Made by a program: the position numbers and the translations under genes. From contig JBBRVW010000006.1 of the NCBI GenBank assembly GCA_038246545.1, forward strand, positions 60,240-124,239: 64,000 bases of DNA, in the 5' to 3' direction. Source of the stretch: JBBRVW01 sp038246545 (lineage in GTDB: Bacteria > Actinomycetota > Actinomycetes > JACCUZ01). The notes under the pieces were generated by a model. It made no database searches, was not told where the DNA came from, and saw nothing but the letters and a program-made list of their open reading frames with translations. Each line of letters begins with the position of its first letter. The stretch's first letter is position 1. Positions 51,600 to 61,176 of this stretch are shown one piece after another.

Positions 51600-52696
51600 A
51601 CGCGCTCGTACGATGCGACGGTGGCGACCCGCTCGAACGCCAGGGCCGCAGCGCGGCCCGCAGCCGACAGGGCGCGACGTCGCCCGGGATCAGCCACCAG
51701 GTCTCCCACCGCCGCCGCGAAACCGGACCCCCCGAGCTCGTCGGCGACCAGCACTCCGGTCCGGCCATCCACGACGACGCCGGAGTTTCCGCCGACCGCG
51801 TAGGCCACTGAGGGCACACCCGAGGCCAGGGCCTGGAGCAGGACGCCCGAACACGCCTCGGACGCGCTGGGGAGCAGCACCACGTCGGCCGCAGCGAGGA
51901 GGGCGTGCGCCTGCTGGGGGTCGCGCACACCGGCGAGCACCACCAGGTCAGCGACCCCGAGCGCATCGGCCCGCTCGAGCACGCCGCTCCGGTCGGGGCC
52001 GTCACCGACGAGGAGAAGGGTCGTCGGCACGACCTGGTTGGCCGCGACCAGGGCGTCGACGCAGCGCGCCGCGCGCTTGACCGGGCGGAAGTTTGAGGAG
52101 TGCACGAGCAGCAGCCCGTCGCGGCGCGACCGGGCGATCAGTGCGCTCGAGCAGACGTCGGGACTCGGGGCCGGGTCGATCCAGTTGGGGATGACGTGCG
52201 TCCGGGACATGCGCACGCCCAGGTCGTCCCGCAACCGACGAGCAAGGTAGGGCGACACGGCGGTCACCGCGTCGCACCGCTGCAGCAGCCCGGCCAGCAG
52301 CGCCGAGGTTCCCGCCGGCACGTCGGTGACGTCCGTCCCGTGGGCCGAGGCCACCACGGCGACGCCCGATGCGAGGGCCGACACCGCAAGGGTCGTGGCC
52401 GGCAGCAGACCACCGAGGTAGTGCGGGTTCACGACGTCGGCGCGAGTGTCGCGGGCGACGACTCCTGTGAGCTCTGCAGTCCGGAGCAGGGCGAGGATGT
52501 CGTCGCCGACGACTGCGTGCCTGCCCTCGGTGGGTTGGTGGAAGGTCACTCCGCGGACACTGCCGTCGTCGGCGAACGGTCGCCCGGCAGACACGAGATG
52601 GACCTCGTGGCCCCGGTCGGCAAGCGCACCGGCAAGCCGCACAGTGGCGATTGCCGAGCCCCCCATCGTCGGCAGGCAGGAAAGAACGAGGCGCAT
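51548..52696 (-). CDS. Family 4 glycosyltransferase
   Basis: GT-B enzyme of 382 residues. The N-terminal domain starts MRLVLSCLPTMGGSAIATVRLAGALADRGHEVHLVS as in BshA-like enzymes, with HGTDVTDVP as the donor loop. The C-terminal domain has VHSSNFRPVKRA, LLLVGDGPDRSGV and PSASEACSGVLLQALASGVP. The second Glu of the usual EX7E motif is Gln here. The order resembles N-acetylglucosaminyl malate synthase (BshA), but the acceptor is unknown. It diverges from ppk2 and converges, overlapping by 52 bp, on the CYTH-CHAD gene. Confidence 0.87.
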   Translation of the reverse strand: MRLVLSCLPTMGGSAIATVRLAGALADRGHEVHLVSAGRPFADDGSVRGVTFHQPTEGRHAVVGDDILALLRTAELTGVVARDTRADVVNPHYLGGLLPATTLAVSALASGVAVVASAHGTDVTDVPAGTSALLAGLLQRCDAVTAVSPYLARRLRDDLGVRMSRTHVIPNWIDPAPSPDVCSSALIARSRRDGLLLVHSSNFRPVKRAARCVDALVAANQVVPTTLLLVGDGPDRSGVLERADALGVADLVVLAGVRDPQQAHALLAAADVVLLPSASEACSGVLLQALASGVPSVAYAVGGNSGVVVDGRTGVLVADELGGSGFAAAVGDLVADPGRRRALSAAGRAAALAFERVATVASYERVYERAVRRRSRRLLVAS

Positions 52697-52751
52697 GCGT
52701 CGAGGGTGCGGAGCCGGACGGGACGGGGCAATCCCGGCCGCGTGGTGTCCC

Positions 52752-52803
52752 GGTGAACAACACGTGACGGTTCGGCGACAGCCGCGCCCGGGCGCCGTTC
52801 ACC
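52752..52803. promoter_or_regulatory. Inverted pair of GTTCACC half-sites between glycosyltransferase and ppk2
   Basis: A perfect GTTCACC core lies on the minus strand at 52752-52758 (toward the glycosyltransferase) and another on the plus strand at 52797-52803 (toward ppk2). Each is the exact PhoP-box core, but neither has a clear second unit at 11 bases, so these are only half-boxes. Confidence 0.4.
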
Positions 52804-52864
52804 ATCGGACGTGAGCTGCGCCAGCGGGCTAGCGTGGCCCGATCCCCGAGGAGGCGTTCCCACG

Positions 52865-53767
52865 ATGACGGCCATGGACCTGTCGCAGTACAAGGTCGTC
52901 GACGACCGGGACGACGACCCAGTGCTCCTGCACGTCGACGGCACGCCCGTCGACACCTGGCGCGAAGGGTACCCGTATCCCCAACGGATGGACCGCGACG
53001 ACTACGACCGGGAGAAGCGCCTGCTGCAGATCGAGCTGCTCAAGCTGCAGGAGTGGGTCAAAGACCGGGGCGAGCGCATGGTCATCGTCTTCGAGGGCCG
53101 CGACGCTGCCGGCAAGGGCGGCACCATCAAGCGGTTCATGGAGCACCTCAACCCCCGCGGCGCCCGGGTCGTCGCCCTCGCCAAGCCCACCGAGCGCGAG
53201 TCGACCCAGTGGTACTTCCAGCGCTACGTATCCCACCTACCTGCCGCGGGCGAGGTCGTCATGTTCGACCGCTCCTGGTACAACCGGGCGGGGGTCGAAC
53301 GGGTGATGGGCTTCTGCTCCGAGGACGAGTACCGGGAGTTTCTGCGCGAGGCGCCCTTGCTCGAGGAGATGTGGACCAGGGCGGGCATCCACCTGGTCAA
53401 GCTGTGGTTCTCGGTGTCGCGCGGCGAGCAGCACACCCGCTTCGTGATCCGGCAGATCGACCCGGTGAGGCAGTGGAAGCTGTCTCGCACGGACATCGAG
53501 TCGCTGGACCGCTGGCGGCAGTACACCGACGCCAAGGAGGCGATGTTCTACTACACGGACACGGAGGCCGCTCCGTGGACGGTGATCAAGAGCAACGACA
53601 AGAAGCGTGGCCGGGTCGAGGCCATGCGCTGCGTCCTGAGCCGGTTCGACTACGACGGCAAGGACCATGATCTGGTCCGGTCGCCGGACCCTCGCGTCGT
53701 CGGCCCGGCCAGCGACGTGATCGAGACCGACGAGCGCGCGGACCGGGTCTTCCCGGAGCTGGTCTGA
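52865..53767 (+). CDS. ppk2: Polyphosphate kinase 2
   Basis: Enzyme of 300 residues that transfers phosphate between polyphosphate and nucleoside di- or monophosphates. Walker A is FEGRDAAGKGGTIKR (77-90); the lid and Walker B region read VVMFDRSWYNRAGVERVMGF, followed by KLWFSVSRGEQHTRF and the conserved end WTVIKSNDKKRGRVEAMR. Length and single domain fit class I PPK2. GAGGAGG precedes ATG 52865 by about eleven bases; ATG 52874 is possible. It completes the polyphosphate module with the CHAD proteins. Confidence 0.96.
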   Translation: MTAMDLSQYKVVDDRDDDPVLLHVDGTPVDTWREGYPYPQRMDRDDYDREKRLLQIELLKLQEWVKDRGERMVIVFEGRDAAGKGGTIKRFMEHLNPRGARVVALAKPTERESTQWYFQRYVSHLPAAGEVVMFDRSWYNRAGVERVMGFCSEDEYREFLREAPLLEEMWTRAGIHLVKLWFSVSRGEQHTRFVIRQIDPVRQWKLSRTDIESLDRWRQYTDAKEAMFYYTDTEAAPWTVIKSNDKKRGRVEAMRCVLSRFDYDGKDHDLVRSPDPRVVGPASDVIETDERADRVFPELV

Positions 53768-54344
53768 CCCACGGTCGGGGTGCCCACAAGTCGGCGAGCG
53801 CCTGGTCGACAGCGACGACGAGCCGTCGATAGCTGCGGTCGACCGACCGGGGCATCCCGAAGCCGCCGCCGAGCTCGAGGCTGACGAAACGGTGAAGGGC
53901 ACTGCGGACGAAGCGCGCCGCGTCGATGGCTGACGCTCCGGTGATGCCATAGCCCGCCAGCATGCCGGTGAGGGCGGAGAGGATCTGGCCGGCCGCGGCC
54001 GCGTGGTCGTCATGGTCCGGCGTCGGAGCGCGCAGGACGTAGGCGTAGCAGCCGGGGTGAGCCAGCGCGGAGTCGCGGTAGGCCGTGGCCAGAGAGTCGA
54101 GGGCTTCCGACCCCGCCTGGCCGGTGCTGGCGCGACGTAGCCCGTCGCCCACCGCGCGCTGCACTTCGACGGCGAGCAGGCCGTGTACATGGTCGAGCCC
54201 GTCGACGTGCTTGTAGAGGCTGGGCTGCGCGACTCCGAACCTCTTGGCGAGCTCGGACAGGGTCAGCCGTTCGCGACCTACCTCGTCAACCAGCAGTGCG
54301 GCCTCGCTGACGATCACGTCGGGAGTCAGGCCCGCCCTAGGCAT
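53586..54344 (-). CDS. TetR-family regulator with antisense C-terminal extension
   Basis: Regulator of 252 residues. N-terminal HTH: VGRERLTLSELAKRFGVAQPSLYKHVDGLDHVHGLLAVEV (about 22-60). The ligand domain to about residue 190 (FVRSALHRFVSLELGGGFGMPRSVDRSYRRLV) is of the WHG/TetR_C_33 type. The normal end is near ALADLWAP; the last 60 residues are Arg/Pro-rich and run antisense into ppk2, so the native stop was probably lost at a junction. It overlaps the end of the decayed alpha/beta hydrolase gene. Confidence 0.82.
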   Translation of the reverse strand: MPRAGLTPDVIVSEAALLVDEVGRERLTLSELAKRFGVAQPSLYKHVDGLDHVHGLLAVEVQRAVGDGLRRASTGQAGSEALDSLATAYRDSALAHPGCYAYVLRAPTPDHDDHAAAAGQILSALTGMLAGYGITGASAIDAARFVRSALHRFVSLELGGGFGMPRSVDRSYRRLVVAVDQALADLWAPRPWVRPAPGRPGPRARRSRSRRWPGRRREGPATGPDHGPCRRSRTGSGRSAWPRPGHASCRCS

Positions 54345-55124
54345 GGGTGACCTGGTCGACCATCCGAGCCACGGCAGCGGCAGTCACCTCGGGCGCCTGG
54401 ACCTGCAGGTAGTGGCCGACCTCGGGAACCATCACGACCTCCGCCTCGAGCGCGGTGGCGATCCAGCTCGCCTCCTCGGCCGGTCCTTCCAGTCGACGTC
54501 GGCGGAGCCCATGACGACTAAGGCCGGGTCAGCAGCTCGGCAAGGCGCCACTCTGCCGGCGCGTGTGAGGTGCGGGTCGTCTGCACGAAGGCCTTCCAGT
54601 GCCCGGCCGGCGGAGGTTGTCGCGGACCAGGGCATTGTGCTCATCGAATCCCTGCGGCTTGGCACCCGGGAACAGCTTCGGGTAGCAGGACATGAACGCC
54701 GCCGGTCCCCACGGCTTGGTCATCAGGACCCGGAAGGAGCAGGGTGCGCAGCGCTCCGCCGGCCGGGTCGCGGGCGAAGGGTCCGAGCAGCGCCAAGCCA
54801 CGCATCTTCTCGGGCGCCGCTGCTGCCGCGATGACTTGCTGCGCCGGCACCCATCGAGCTGCCGACGACGAAGGCGGGAGCGCCCAGCTCGTCGACGAGA
54901 GCGAGGATATCGCCCGACAGGGCAACGTCGTCATTGGAGGTGAAAGTCGCGTCGCTGTGGCTGTGCCCGCGGATGTCCATGGTCACCACTCGGTCGCGAT
55001 CGACAAGCCGAGTCACCAGGAACCGGTGGCTGTGCCGGATCTCGCCGATGCCGGGCACGCAGATCACGACCGGACTGTCGGTGCCGGTCCGGTTGTAGGC
55101 CAGCCGTCCCTCAGGACGTCGCAC
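54337..55124 (-). pseudogene. Alpha/beta hydrolase with several frameshifts
   Basis: Start MRRPEGRLAYNRTGTDSPVV, then VICVPGIGEIRHSHRFL, DIRGHSHSD and the nucleophile elbow VVGSSMGAG in one frame. The chain continues in a second frame (APEKMRGLALLGPFARDPAGG), a third (LMTKPWGPAAFMSCYPKLFPGAKPQGFDEHN) and back for the end (VMVPEVGHYLQVQAPEVTAAAV, catalytic His, stop at 54337). At least three frameshifts make it non-functional. With the overlapping TetR it forms a decayed hydrolase-regulator pair. Confidence 0.8.
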
Positions 55125-55344
55125 AAGTGGCTAATGCTCATAGCCAGAAGCTGGCATCATTCGCCTGGTGCAAGGGCTCCCGCTAGTGCCTCGGTCTGGG
55201 TGCATGGGCGGGAACCGGGTCAACTGGAGCTTTGGTAGCAGCTCGACGTGCGGGCCAACCCCGGCCCCGACGCCGAGGCCGGTCCGCTGCGTCGGATCCG
55301 CTGGGTTCCCACCGCCGGAGCACCTGACGTCCCTCACCGAGGCA

Positions 55345-55379
55345 GCCCCCGACCAGCCGCGTGTCGGCTGGTCGGGGGC
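55345..55379 (-). terminator. Perfect 15-bp hairpin terminating phoX
   Basis: GCCCCCGACCAGCCG and its exact complement with a five-base loop, 25 bp past the phoX stop on the minus strand. Confidence 0.82.
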
Positions 55380-55403
55380 CGTGGTGATTGACAGGCGGTT
55401 GAG

Positions 55404-57068
55404 TCAGTCCCGACCGCTGCTCCGGTCCTCGTCCTCCCTGTGGTTGGAGGACGAGGGGCTGGGGACGAGCTCGTAGGTGACGTTGTCGCCGTGCTGCTGG
55501 GTCCAGAACACCCGCCACCCGTCCTTGAATGGCGTGGGGACGCGCGTGCCGAGCAGCCCGCGGACGCTCGGGTCGCCGTCGGACACGTGGATGCCGGTGA
55601 TCTCGTTGTCGCCGTCGTTGCCCGAGGTGGTGAAGGCCGAGTCGATGGTGGCGGAGGCGTCGCGGCCCTCGGCGAGGAACCGGGTCGGGGTCACCCCAGA
55701 GGCATCGGCTCGGCGAGCGCTGTAGGCGTAGCCGGAGTCCAGCGCGTTGCGCTGGGTGTGCAGTGTGTCTCCGGCATCCTCGACCACGAGCACGTCGTTG
55801 TCCGTGGCGAACGCGATGTTGTCGAAGCCGGTGTGCGCCTGGTCGCCGAGGGCGAACAGGTTGAGCTTCCCGGTCGCCGCGCCCGGGCCGTCCTGGCGGA
55901 GCCGGAAGATGCCGCCCCAGCCACCCGCGCTGGCGTTGGCAGTGCTGGTCGCGTTGGTGTCGCCGGTCTCGGTGAAGTAGAACTCGCCGAACCGGGTGCC
56001 CGGCCGGAAGACGCCGTTCTCTGGCCGCTTGAAGGGAGTCGCCTTCGCGGCCTTCGCGGCCGCGGTGGCACAGAACGTCGTCGACGCGTTCGCGGCCGTC
56101 GTCTGGTGCACCGGTACCCACGTCGTGGTGAAGGTCTTGCCGTAGGTGTGCAGGTCCTTGATGTCCTGTGAGTCCAGAGCTGCTGCGGTGTCCATCGGGG
56201 TGCCATCGGCCCGTTGCACCTGCAGCGCCTGCAGCGTGCCCGTGGTGAGGTCGCCGGGAGTGTGCGGGACGAAGCGGTAGAGGTAGGAGTTCGCCAGCTT
56301 GCCGTTGGTGCCGGACACGGTGGAACCGCCGACGTCCTCGACGAGGTAGACGCTGCCGTCCGACGCCGTCTGCACGCCCTCGTAGCCGCCCTTGCCCAGC
56401 GCAGGCACCTCGGTAAACCGGGCGTCCGAGCCGTACGCCGCGTCGCCCATCCAGACTCCGCCGCCCCCGGTGCCGTTCGAGGCACAGCCGACTTCGGCGG
56501 CCATCAGCAGCTTCTTGGCGAACGGGTTCCAGCTGGAGCCGTCGAAGTCGGGCAGCCCAGCCCCGGCGGCGTCCTTGGTCGACAGGATCGTGACACGGTG
56601 CGCGGAGTCGGCGTCGAGGTTGATGCGGGTCACGTAGCCGGGGGTGCCGGACTCATGGCCCTGGTAGAGGAAGTGCGTCCCGTAGCTGTACGTCGGGTCC
56701 GGACCAGTCTGGTGGCGCTGCACCAAGTAGGTGTTCTTGTCCGGCTCGGTCTTGTGCGCCTCGGTCAGCGGCGTGGAGCCGATGACCGGCACCAACGGCG
56801 GGGTGCCGTCGACCGCGTCGTAGCCGTAGTAGCCGACCCCGCCCTGCGGGTTCTCCACCAGTAGCGACCCCTGTGCCCAGGCGACGGCTGCAAGCTCCGG
56901 GGACAGGCGGTTGGGACTGCTGAGCCCCGGTGCCTTGGGATTGGCCTGCCCGACGCCCGTGAGCATCGGGTGGTCGCTGGCCCCGGCTGCGGACGCGCTC
57001 GCAAACGCGGCCACCGCCAGGCCACCGGCGGCGAGGGCCGCCAGCCTGCTCCTTAGTGTGACGATCAT
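55404..57068 (-). CDS. phoX: PhoX-family (DUF839) secreted alkaline phosphatase
   Basis: Protein of 554 residues. Signal peptide at about 1-30 (LAALAAGGLAVAAFASASAAGA) without a twin-Arg motif, although PhoX proteins often use Tat. The DUF839 body shows LSPELAAVAWAQGSLLVENPQGG, RINLDADSAHRVTIL, WGGIFRLRQDG, GFDNIAFATDNDVLVVEDAG and EITGIHVSDGDPS, the calcium/iron-binding propeller segments. It releases phosphate from organic phosphomonoesters outside the cell. ATG 57068 follows GAGAGGGAG. It has a strong terminator 25 bp downstream. No PHO box was recognised in its leader. Confidence 0.88.
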   Translation of the reverse strand: MIVTLRSRLAALAAGGLAVAAFASASAAGASDHPMLTGVGQANPKAPGLSSPNRLSPELAAVAWAQGSLLVENPQGGVGYYGYDAVDGTPPLVPVIGSTPLTEAHKTEPDKNTYLVQRHQTGPDPTYSYGTHFLYQGHESGTPGYVTRINLDADSAHRVTILSTKDAAGAGLPDFDGSSWNPFAKKLLMAAEVGCASNGTGGGGVWMGDAAYGSDARFTEVPALGKGGYEGVQTASDGSVYLVEDVGGSTVSGTNGKLANSYLYRFVPHTPGDLTTGTLQALQVQRADGTPMDTAAALDSQDIKDLHTYGKTFTTTWVPVHQTTAANASTTFCATAAAKAAKATPFKRPENGVFRPGTRFGEFYFTETGDTNATSTANASAGGWGGIFRLRQDGPGAATGKLNLFALGDQAHTGFDNIAFATDNDVLVVEDAGDTLHTQRNALDSGYAYSARRADASGVTPTRFLAEGRDASATIDSAFTTSGNDGDNEITGIHVSDGDPSVRGLLGTRVPTPFKDGWRVFWTQQHGDNVTYELVPSPSSSNHREDEDRSSGRD

Positions 57069-57803
57069 CGTGTGCTCCCTCTCGCCGGCGAACGGCCGGT
57101 CGCGACCCGCAGTCCTGCGGGTCCCACCCAGCCAACGGGTAACGGTCGTCTGTCGGGCCAGGTCCGGGTGGCGGGGGGACGTCGGTCGGGTGAACACGCC
57201 CCGCGCTTGCGTGCGTCGGTCAGCCGATGGCAAGCCGCCGTGCGGCCGAGGGCAGCCTGCGGGTGCCAGTCCACGTGGTCGGCGCAGTCGCCCCCCCGGG
57301 CGCGGCCGGCGACCGCCGGTGGCACCTGCCATCGTGGCGCCGTCAGGTCAGGAGGGAGACGTCGAGGGCGGTCGGGAAGTTGGTGAGGCTGGCGTCGCAC
57401 GATGTGCGCCGGGCACTCCCCACCGCCACACGATCATCTCCAGGTCGGCGGCAGCGGGACGCCCGGGGGCACCGGGCCAGGCTGCTCGGGCGGCCCGACC
57501 GGCGGGCCTGACCTGGTTCCCGGCCCGGTGCGCCAGCTTGCCGAGGTCGAGATGGCCGACCAAGAGCTGGCCGGGCCGGACCGGGTGCGCGCCGCTCTCA
57601 CCAGCAGCAGCCCCGGCTGGCGGTCGGCGCGGCTCACGGCCAGCGCCGTGCCACCTCGCGCAAGACCGCCGGCTGGACGCGCTGGCCGCTGACGTCCGGT
57701 CAGGTCCGGGCCGCGAGGGCACGTCCGACGGCGCACGCGTTGGTCCGATCTCTTTCACCGGTCCGGACAGCTCGGCCCTGATGCCGACGAAGTGCAGACC
57801 CGG

Positions 57804-57852
57804 GCGGCCGGCAGGTCGTCGGCGCGGCGCACGCGGCCGGCAGGTCGTCGGC
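57804..57852 (+). repeat. Two copies of a 20-bp direct repeat
   Basis: GCGGCCGGCAGGTCGTCGGC occurs at 57804-57823 and 57833-57852, 29 bp apart start to start, within decayed sequence. Confidence 0.8.
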
Positions 57853-57930
57853 CCCGTGCACGCGCGGGACCCCGTGCCGCTCGAGCACGCCGAGGTGCCC
57901 GACCAGTGGCTCGAGACCGGTCGTCCGGCC

Positions 57931-58031
57931 TGCCGTTCTGGTTGGCGGGCGCCTACGGGACGCCGACGCGGCTCACCGCCACCCGGGATGCGGGCGCCGC
58001 CGGGGTCCAGATCGGCGCCCTGTTTGCCTCG
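57931..58031 (+). pseudogene. Nitronate monooxygenase (2-nitropropane dioxygenase) fragment
   Basis: LPFWLAGAYGTPTRLTATRDAGAAGVQIGALF matches the conserved FMN-barrel strand PFWLAGGYG and GAAGVQVGTAF of NMO enzymes. Nothing before or after it belongs to the family. A leftover of a deleted gene. Confidence 0.5.
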
Positions 58032-58368
58032 GCTCGGAGGATTCTCCGACACATAGCCGTGGTGCCGGCACCCACCGACAACGTCCGGCGCCAGCCAGCG
58101 ATCCGGGTGAATGGGTAACCACTCGAGCGAGAGCCCCGGAGGCGACTGCGGGTCGCAAGAGCTGAACGCCGGCAGCGCAGCGAGCATGAGGGAGGGGCGC
58201 ACACACCCTCGAGGAATGAGCGCCTGGCCAGCAAAGGGCATGGTTCGTCACACGCTGCCGGGGTGGTGTCGTCAAAGTGACGCTGCTTGCCCTGCGGGTA
58301 GTCGAGCAGGAGACCGATGGGACTTGGTAGCGGGGGTGATCCTGGCGACACCGCGCGCGGTCCCGGTC

Positions 58369-61149
58369 CTACATCCCAAGGGATCGGCCAGTTTGCTGAG
58401 GCCCGGTGTCGTGAGCGCTCCATCGTCGTGACCTGCCGTCCTCGCCGGCCCACCGTCCTCGTTCTCGCCCGGCTGCGGCTCGGGGTGAAGGCTCGCGGAG
58501 CCGGGCGGCGGGGATCGCGACCGCCTGCTGGCGGGCCTGGTCGAGCAGGGTGTGCGCGGTTTGTTGGGCGCCGGTTCGGGCGGTGGCGGTCTGCAGGGCG
58601 CGGACGGCGTCGTCGAGGCTGGGCGCGGTGCCGGGAGGTCGGGGCCGGTGCACGTCGTCGTCGGCGGGTTCGGTGCTGAGGTGGACGTGGTTGGCGTGCC
58701 GGCCGCGGGTCATCCCGACGTAGAGGTGTTCGCGGTCCAGACCGGGGCGGGCGAGCAGGATCCCGAGGTCGGCGGTGGCGCCTTGGGCGCCGTCGATCGT
58801 CGATGCCCAGCCGTAGGTGGCGTGCGCGGCGAGGTAGGTCGCGGGCAGCATCGCGCGGCCCCGGCCGGCCAGGTCCTGCACGTGCAGGCCGCCGCCGGGG
58901 GCGGGGCCGAGGACGGTGAACCGGTCGCCGTTGCGGACGTGGCCGCCGTCGCCGAGGGGCAGTCGGCGGTCGTTGCGCCGGGCCCGCAGGATGTCGCCGG
59001 CCTGCCAGGTCCGGCCGCCGGCCACGGCGAGCACCGGGCCGTGCACGGTGCCGCCCTGGAGGGCGGCGTCACGGGCGCGGTGGTTTAGGGCGTCGACGTC
59101 GGTGCGGGCGCGGGCCATCATCAGCGCGTCCAGGCCCTCGGCGGTGGCGGCCTGCCACCGGGCGTGCACGGCGTCCAGGGCGGTGTCGAGGTCGGCCGCG
59201 GGGTGGATCCGGTCGTGGTCGGCGTAGCGGGCCCAGACCGCCGGGTTGCCCTGCCGTAGTGCCCGGGTGGCGGCGGCCTCCCAGGGTGCGGTGAACCGGC
59301 GGATCCCTTCCAGCTCGATGGCGTCGACCCGCGCCGCGAGGGCCGGGAGCAGGCCGCCGGCGCGTTCCACCGGCCCGATCTGCGCCGGGTCGCCGACCAG
59401 CACCAGCTTCGCGCGGGCGGCGTGAGTGGCGGCGACCAGTGCGGCCAGGTCCGTGGTGGCCAGCATCGCCGCCTCGTCCACCAGCAGCACCGTGGCTGGC
59501 CCGACCCGCCACCGGGCCGCGTCTCCCGGTGGCAGGTGCGGGAGGCGGGGTTGTTCGTGGACCCACTTGGCGACGGTGTCCGCCGGGGCGCCGGTCGCCG
59601 CGGACAACTCCGCGGCCGCGCGGGCGGAGGGGGCCAGACCGGTGACCTGGTAGCCGGCGGCGGTCCACGAGGCGGCGGCCGCGCCGAGGATGGTGGTCTT
59701 CCCGGCCCCCGCGGGCGCGATCAGCACCGCCACCATCTTCCCGCCGGTGACGAGCTGCCGGACGGCGTCGTGCTGCTCCGGGTCCAGCCCGGCCCGCGCC
59801 GCACAGGCGGTGACCAGGTCCTCGGGGACCACCGCTCGCCCGGCGGTGACCCCCGCCTGGGCGACGGTCAGGATCCGGGCCTCCAGGGCCAGCAGGTCGG
59901 CGGTGGCCCACCGGGTGTCGCTGGCCCGCGGGGTGACCCCGTCCTGCACCCGCCCCACCGCCACCGCCTGCTCCAGGGCCAGCGCCTGGTCGGTCAGCGC
60001 CTGCACCTGCGCGCGGACCTGGTCCGCGGTCGCCGCGGTGGCGGTCAGCCCGGCGGCGACCTGGACGGTGACGTCGGCGCGGGAGAACGTCGCGGTGCGC
60101 TCGCCGGCCGCGGCCAGCGCCTGCTGCGGCAGCCTCGACAGGGCCAGCCGGCCGGCCGCAGGGTGGGTGTGCGCGGCCTGCCGGGCGCGGTGGGCGGCGA
60201 CGCCGACCGCGCGCAGCAGCCGGTCCGGGCTCCACCCGTCCCGGGCGGCCTCGGCCCGCCACCTCTGCTGCAGTGCCCCCTGCTGCTCGTGCTGTTTGGC
60301 CGGGCGGGTCTTGAGCACCGACGTCTTGACCACCGCCGCCCGCTCGGCCGCGGTCAGCTGCCGGCCCAGCTCGGCCTGGTAGGCGGCCAGGGTCGGGGCC
60401 GCGTCCGCCTGTACCTGTTGGGCGCGCTTGGACCAGGTGGTCATCAGGGCGGCCGGGACGCCGGCGACCTCGGCCTGCCCATGCGGGTTGGCCGGCTCGA
60501 ACACGACGCCGAGCCGGCGGGTGAGCTCGGCCCGCAGCGCCGCCTGGTAGAGCGCGCCGGCGGCCTTCTTGTGGTGGTAGATCTCGTGGCCGTCGATGCT
60601 GCGCCAGCCGCCGTCGGCGCACCGCAGCTTGTTCACCACCAGCGCATGCGAGTGCAGCTGCGGGTCCCCGGCCCGCGAGCTCCGATGGTCGAAGATCGCG
60701 GCGGCGAACCCGGCGGTGCGAATAGGGGTCACCCCGTCGGTGCCTTTCCGGGATATCGCGGCGCGGTCGTCCAGAAATGTCAGCGCGGCTCGGACCGCGG
60801 CCTGGTGCGCGGCGGCAATCTCGGTCGCGATGTGCGGTCCGCCTACCGCCCACAATGTCGACACCGACTTCGGTGCGGAGAACGTCAGGTCATACCCGGT
60901 GACCCCGTCCGACCGCCAGGCCCGACCCAATCGCCGACCGGTGACCGGGTGCAGCCCGCGGGCCAGCAGCGACTCCAGGTCCCGCTCGAGCACCATCGCG
61001 TCGCGGGCCAGGCCCAGCTCGGGCAGGCCCCGGCCGAACCAGCGCCCCGGCGCCTCCCCGCGGGCCAGGAAGTACTCGCTCGGGTCGGTGGCTACCTCGC
61101 GCTGGTAGTACCGCCACGAGGCCGTCCCGATTTTCGCCGAGCTCAACAC
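58369..61149 (-). CDS. MobF/TrwC-family relaxase-helicase
   Basis: Conjugative relaxase of 926 residues. The N-terminal relaxase domain has the catalytic tyrosines in SWRYYQREV (Y14, Y15) and the metal-binding histidines H155, H166 and H168 (DHRSSRAGDPQLHSHALV). The C-terminal helicase (about 470-840) has Walker A APAGAGKTT (about 478-486), Walker B LLVDEAAML, LVGDPAQIGPVERAGG and YVGMTRGRHANHVHL. It would nick oriT and unwind the strand for transfer. GTG 61149 is the start. No coupling protein or type IV secretion gene is nearby. Confidence 0.93.
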   Translation of the reverse strand: MLSSAKIGTASWRYYQREVATDPSEYFLARGEAPGRWFGRGLPELGLARDAMVLERDLESLLARGLHPVTGRRLGRAWRSDGVTGYDLTFSAPKSVSTLWAVGGPHIATEIAAAHQAAVRAALTFLDDRAAISRKGTDGVTPIRTAGFAAAIFDHRSSRAGDPQLHSHALVVNKLRCADGGWRSIDGHEIYHHKKAAGALYQAALRAELTRRLGVVFEPANPHGQAEVAGVPAALMTTWSKRAQQVQADAAPTLAAYQAELGRQLTAAERAAVVKTSVLKTRPAKQHEQQGALQQRWRAEAARDGWSPDRLLRAVGVAAHRARQAAHTHPAAGRLALSRLPQQALAAAGERTATFSRADVTVQVAAGLTATAATADQVRAQVQALTDQALALEQAVAVGRVQDGVTPRASDTRWATADLLALEARILTVAQAGVTAGRAVVPEDLVTACAARAGLDPEQHDAVRQLVTGGKMVAVLIAPAGAGKTTILGAAAASWTAAGYQVTGLAPSARAAAELSAATGAPADTVAKWVHEQPRLPHLPPGDAARWRVGPATVLLVDEAAMLATTDLAALVAATHAARAKLVLVGDPAQIGPVERAGGLLPALAARVDAIELEGIRRFTAPWEAAATRALRQGNPAVWARYADHDRIHPAADLDTALDAVHARWQAATAEGLDALMMARARTDVDALNHRARDAALQGGTVHGPVLAVAGGRTWQAGDILRARRNDRRLPLGDGGHVRNGDRFTVLGPAPGGGLHVQDLAGRGRAMLPATYLAAHATYGWASTIDGAQGATADLGILLARPGLDREHLYVGMTRGRHANHVHLSTEPADDDVHRPRPPGTAPSLDDAVRALQTATARTGAQQTAHTLLDQARQQAVAIPAARLREPSPRAAAGRERGRWAGEDGRSRRWSAHDTGPQQTGRSLGM

Positions 61150-61161
61150 GAGCGGACCGTA

Positions 61162-61176
61162 GCATTCCCGGAATGC
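61162..61176. promoter_or_regulatory. Inverted repeat GCATTCC-C-GGAATGC before the relaxase gene
   Basis: Perfect 7-bp arms around one base, 13 bp upstream of the relaxase start. It could be a repressor operator or part of oriT. Confidence 0.4.

Larger units (their letters stand above)
57069..58368. other. 1.3-kb region of gene debris between phoX and the relaxase
   Basis: No intact gene is seen. It holds a nitronate monooxygenase fragment (57931-58031), a 20-bp direct repeat (57804-57852) and long low-complexity frames without domains. It probably marks the junction between cargo and the mobilization module. Confidence 0.5.

Noticed and set aside
58111..58431. Small plus-strand genes downstream of the nitronate monooxygenase fragment
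   Set aside because: No ribosome binding site, domain or codon bias; frames overlap debris and the relaxase 3' end.
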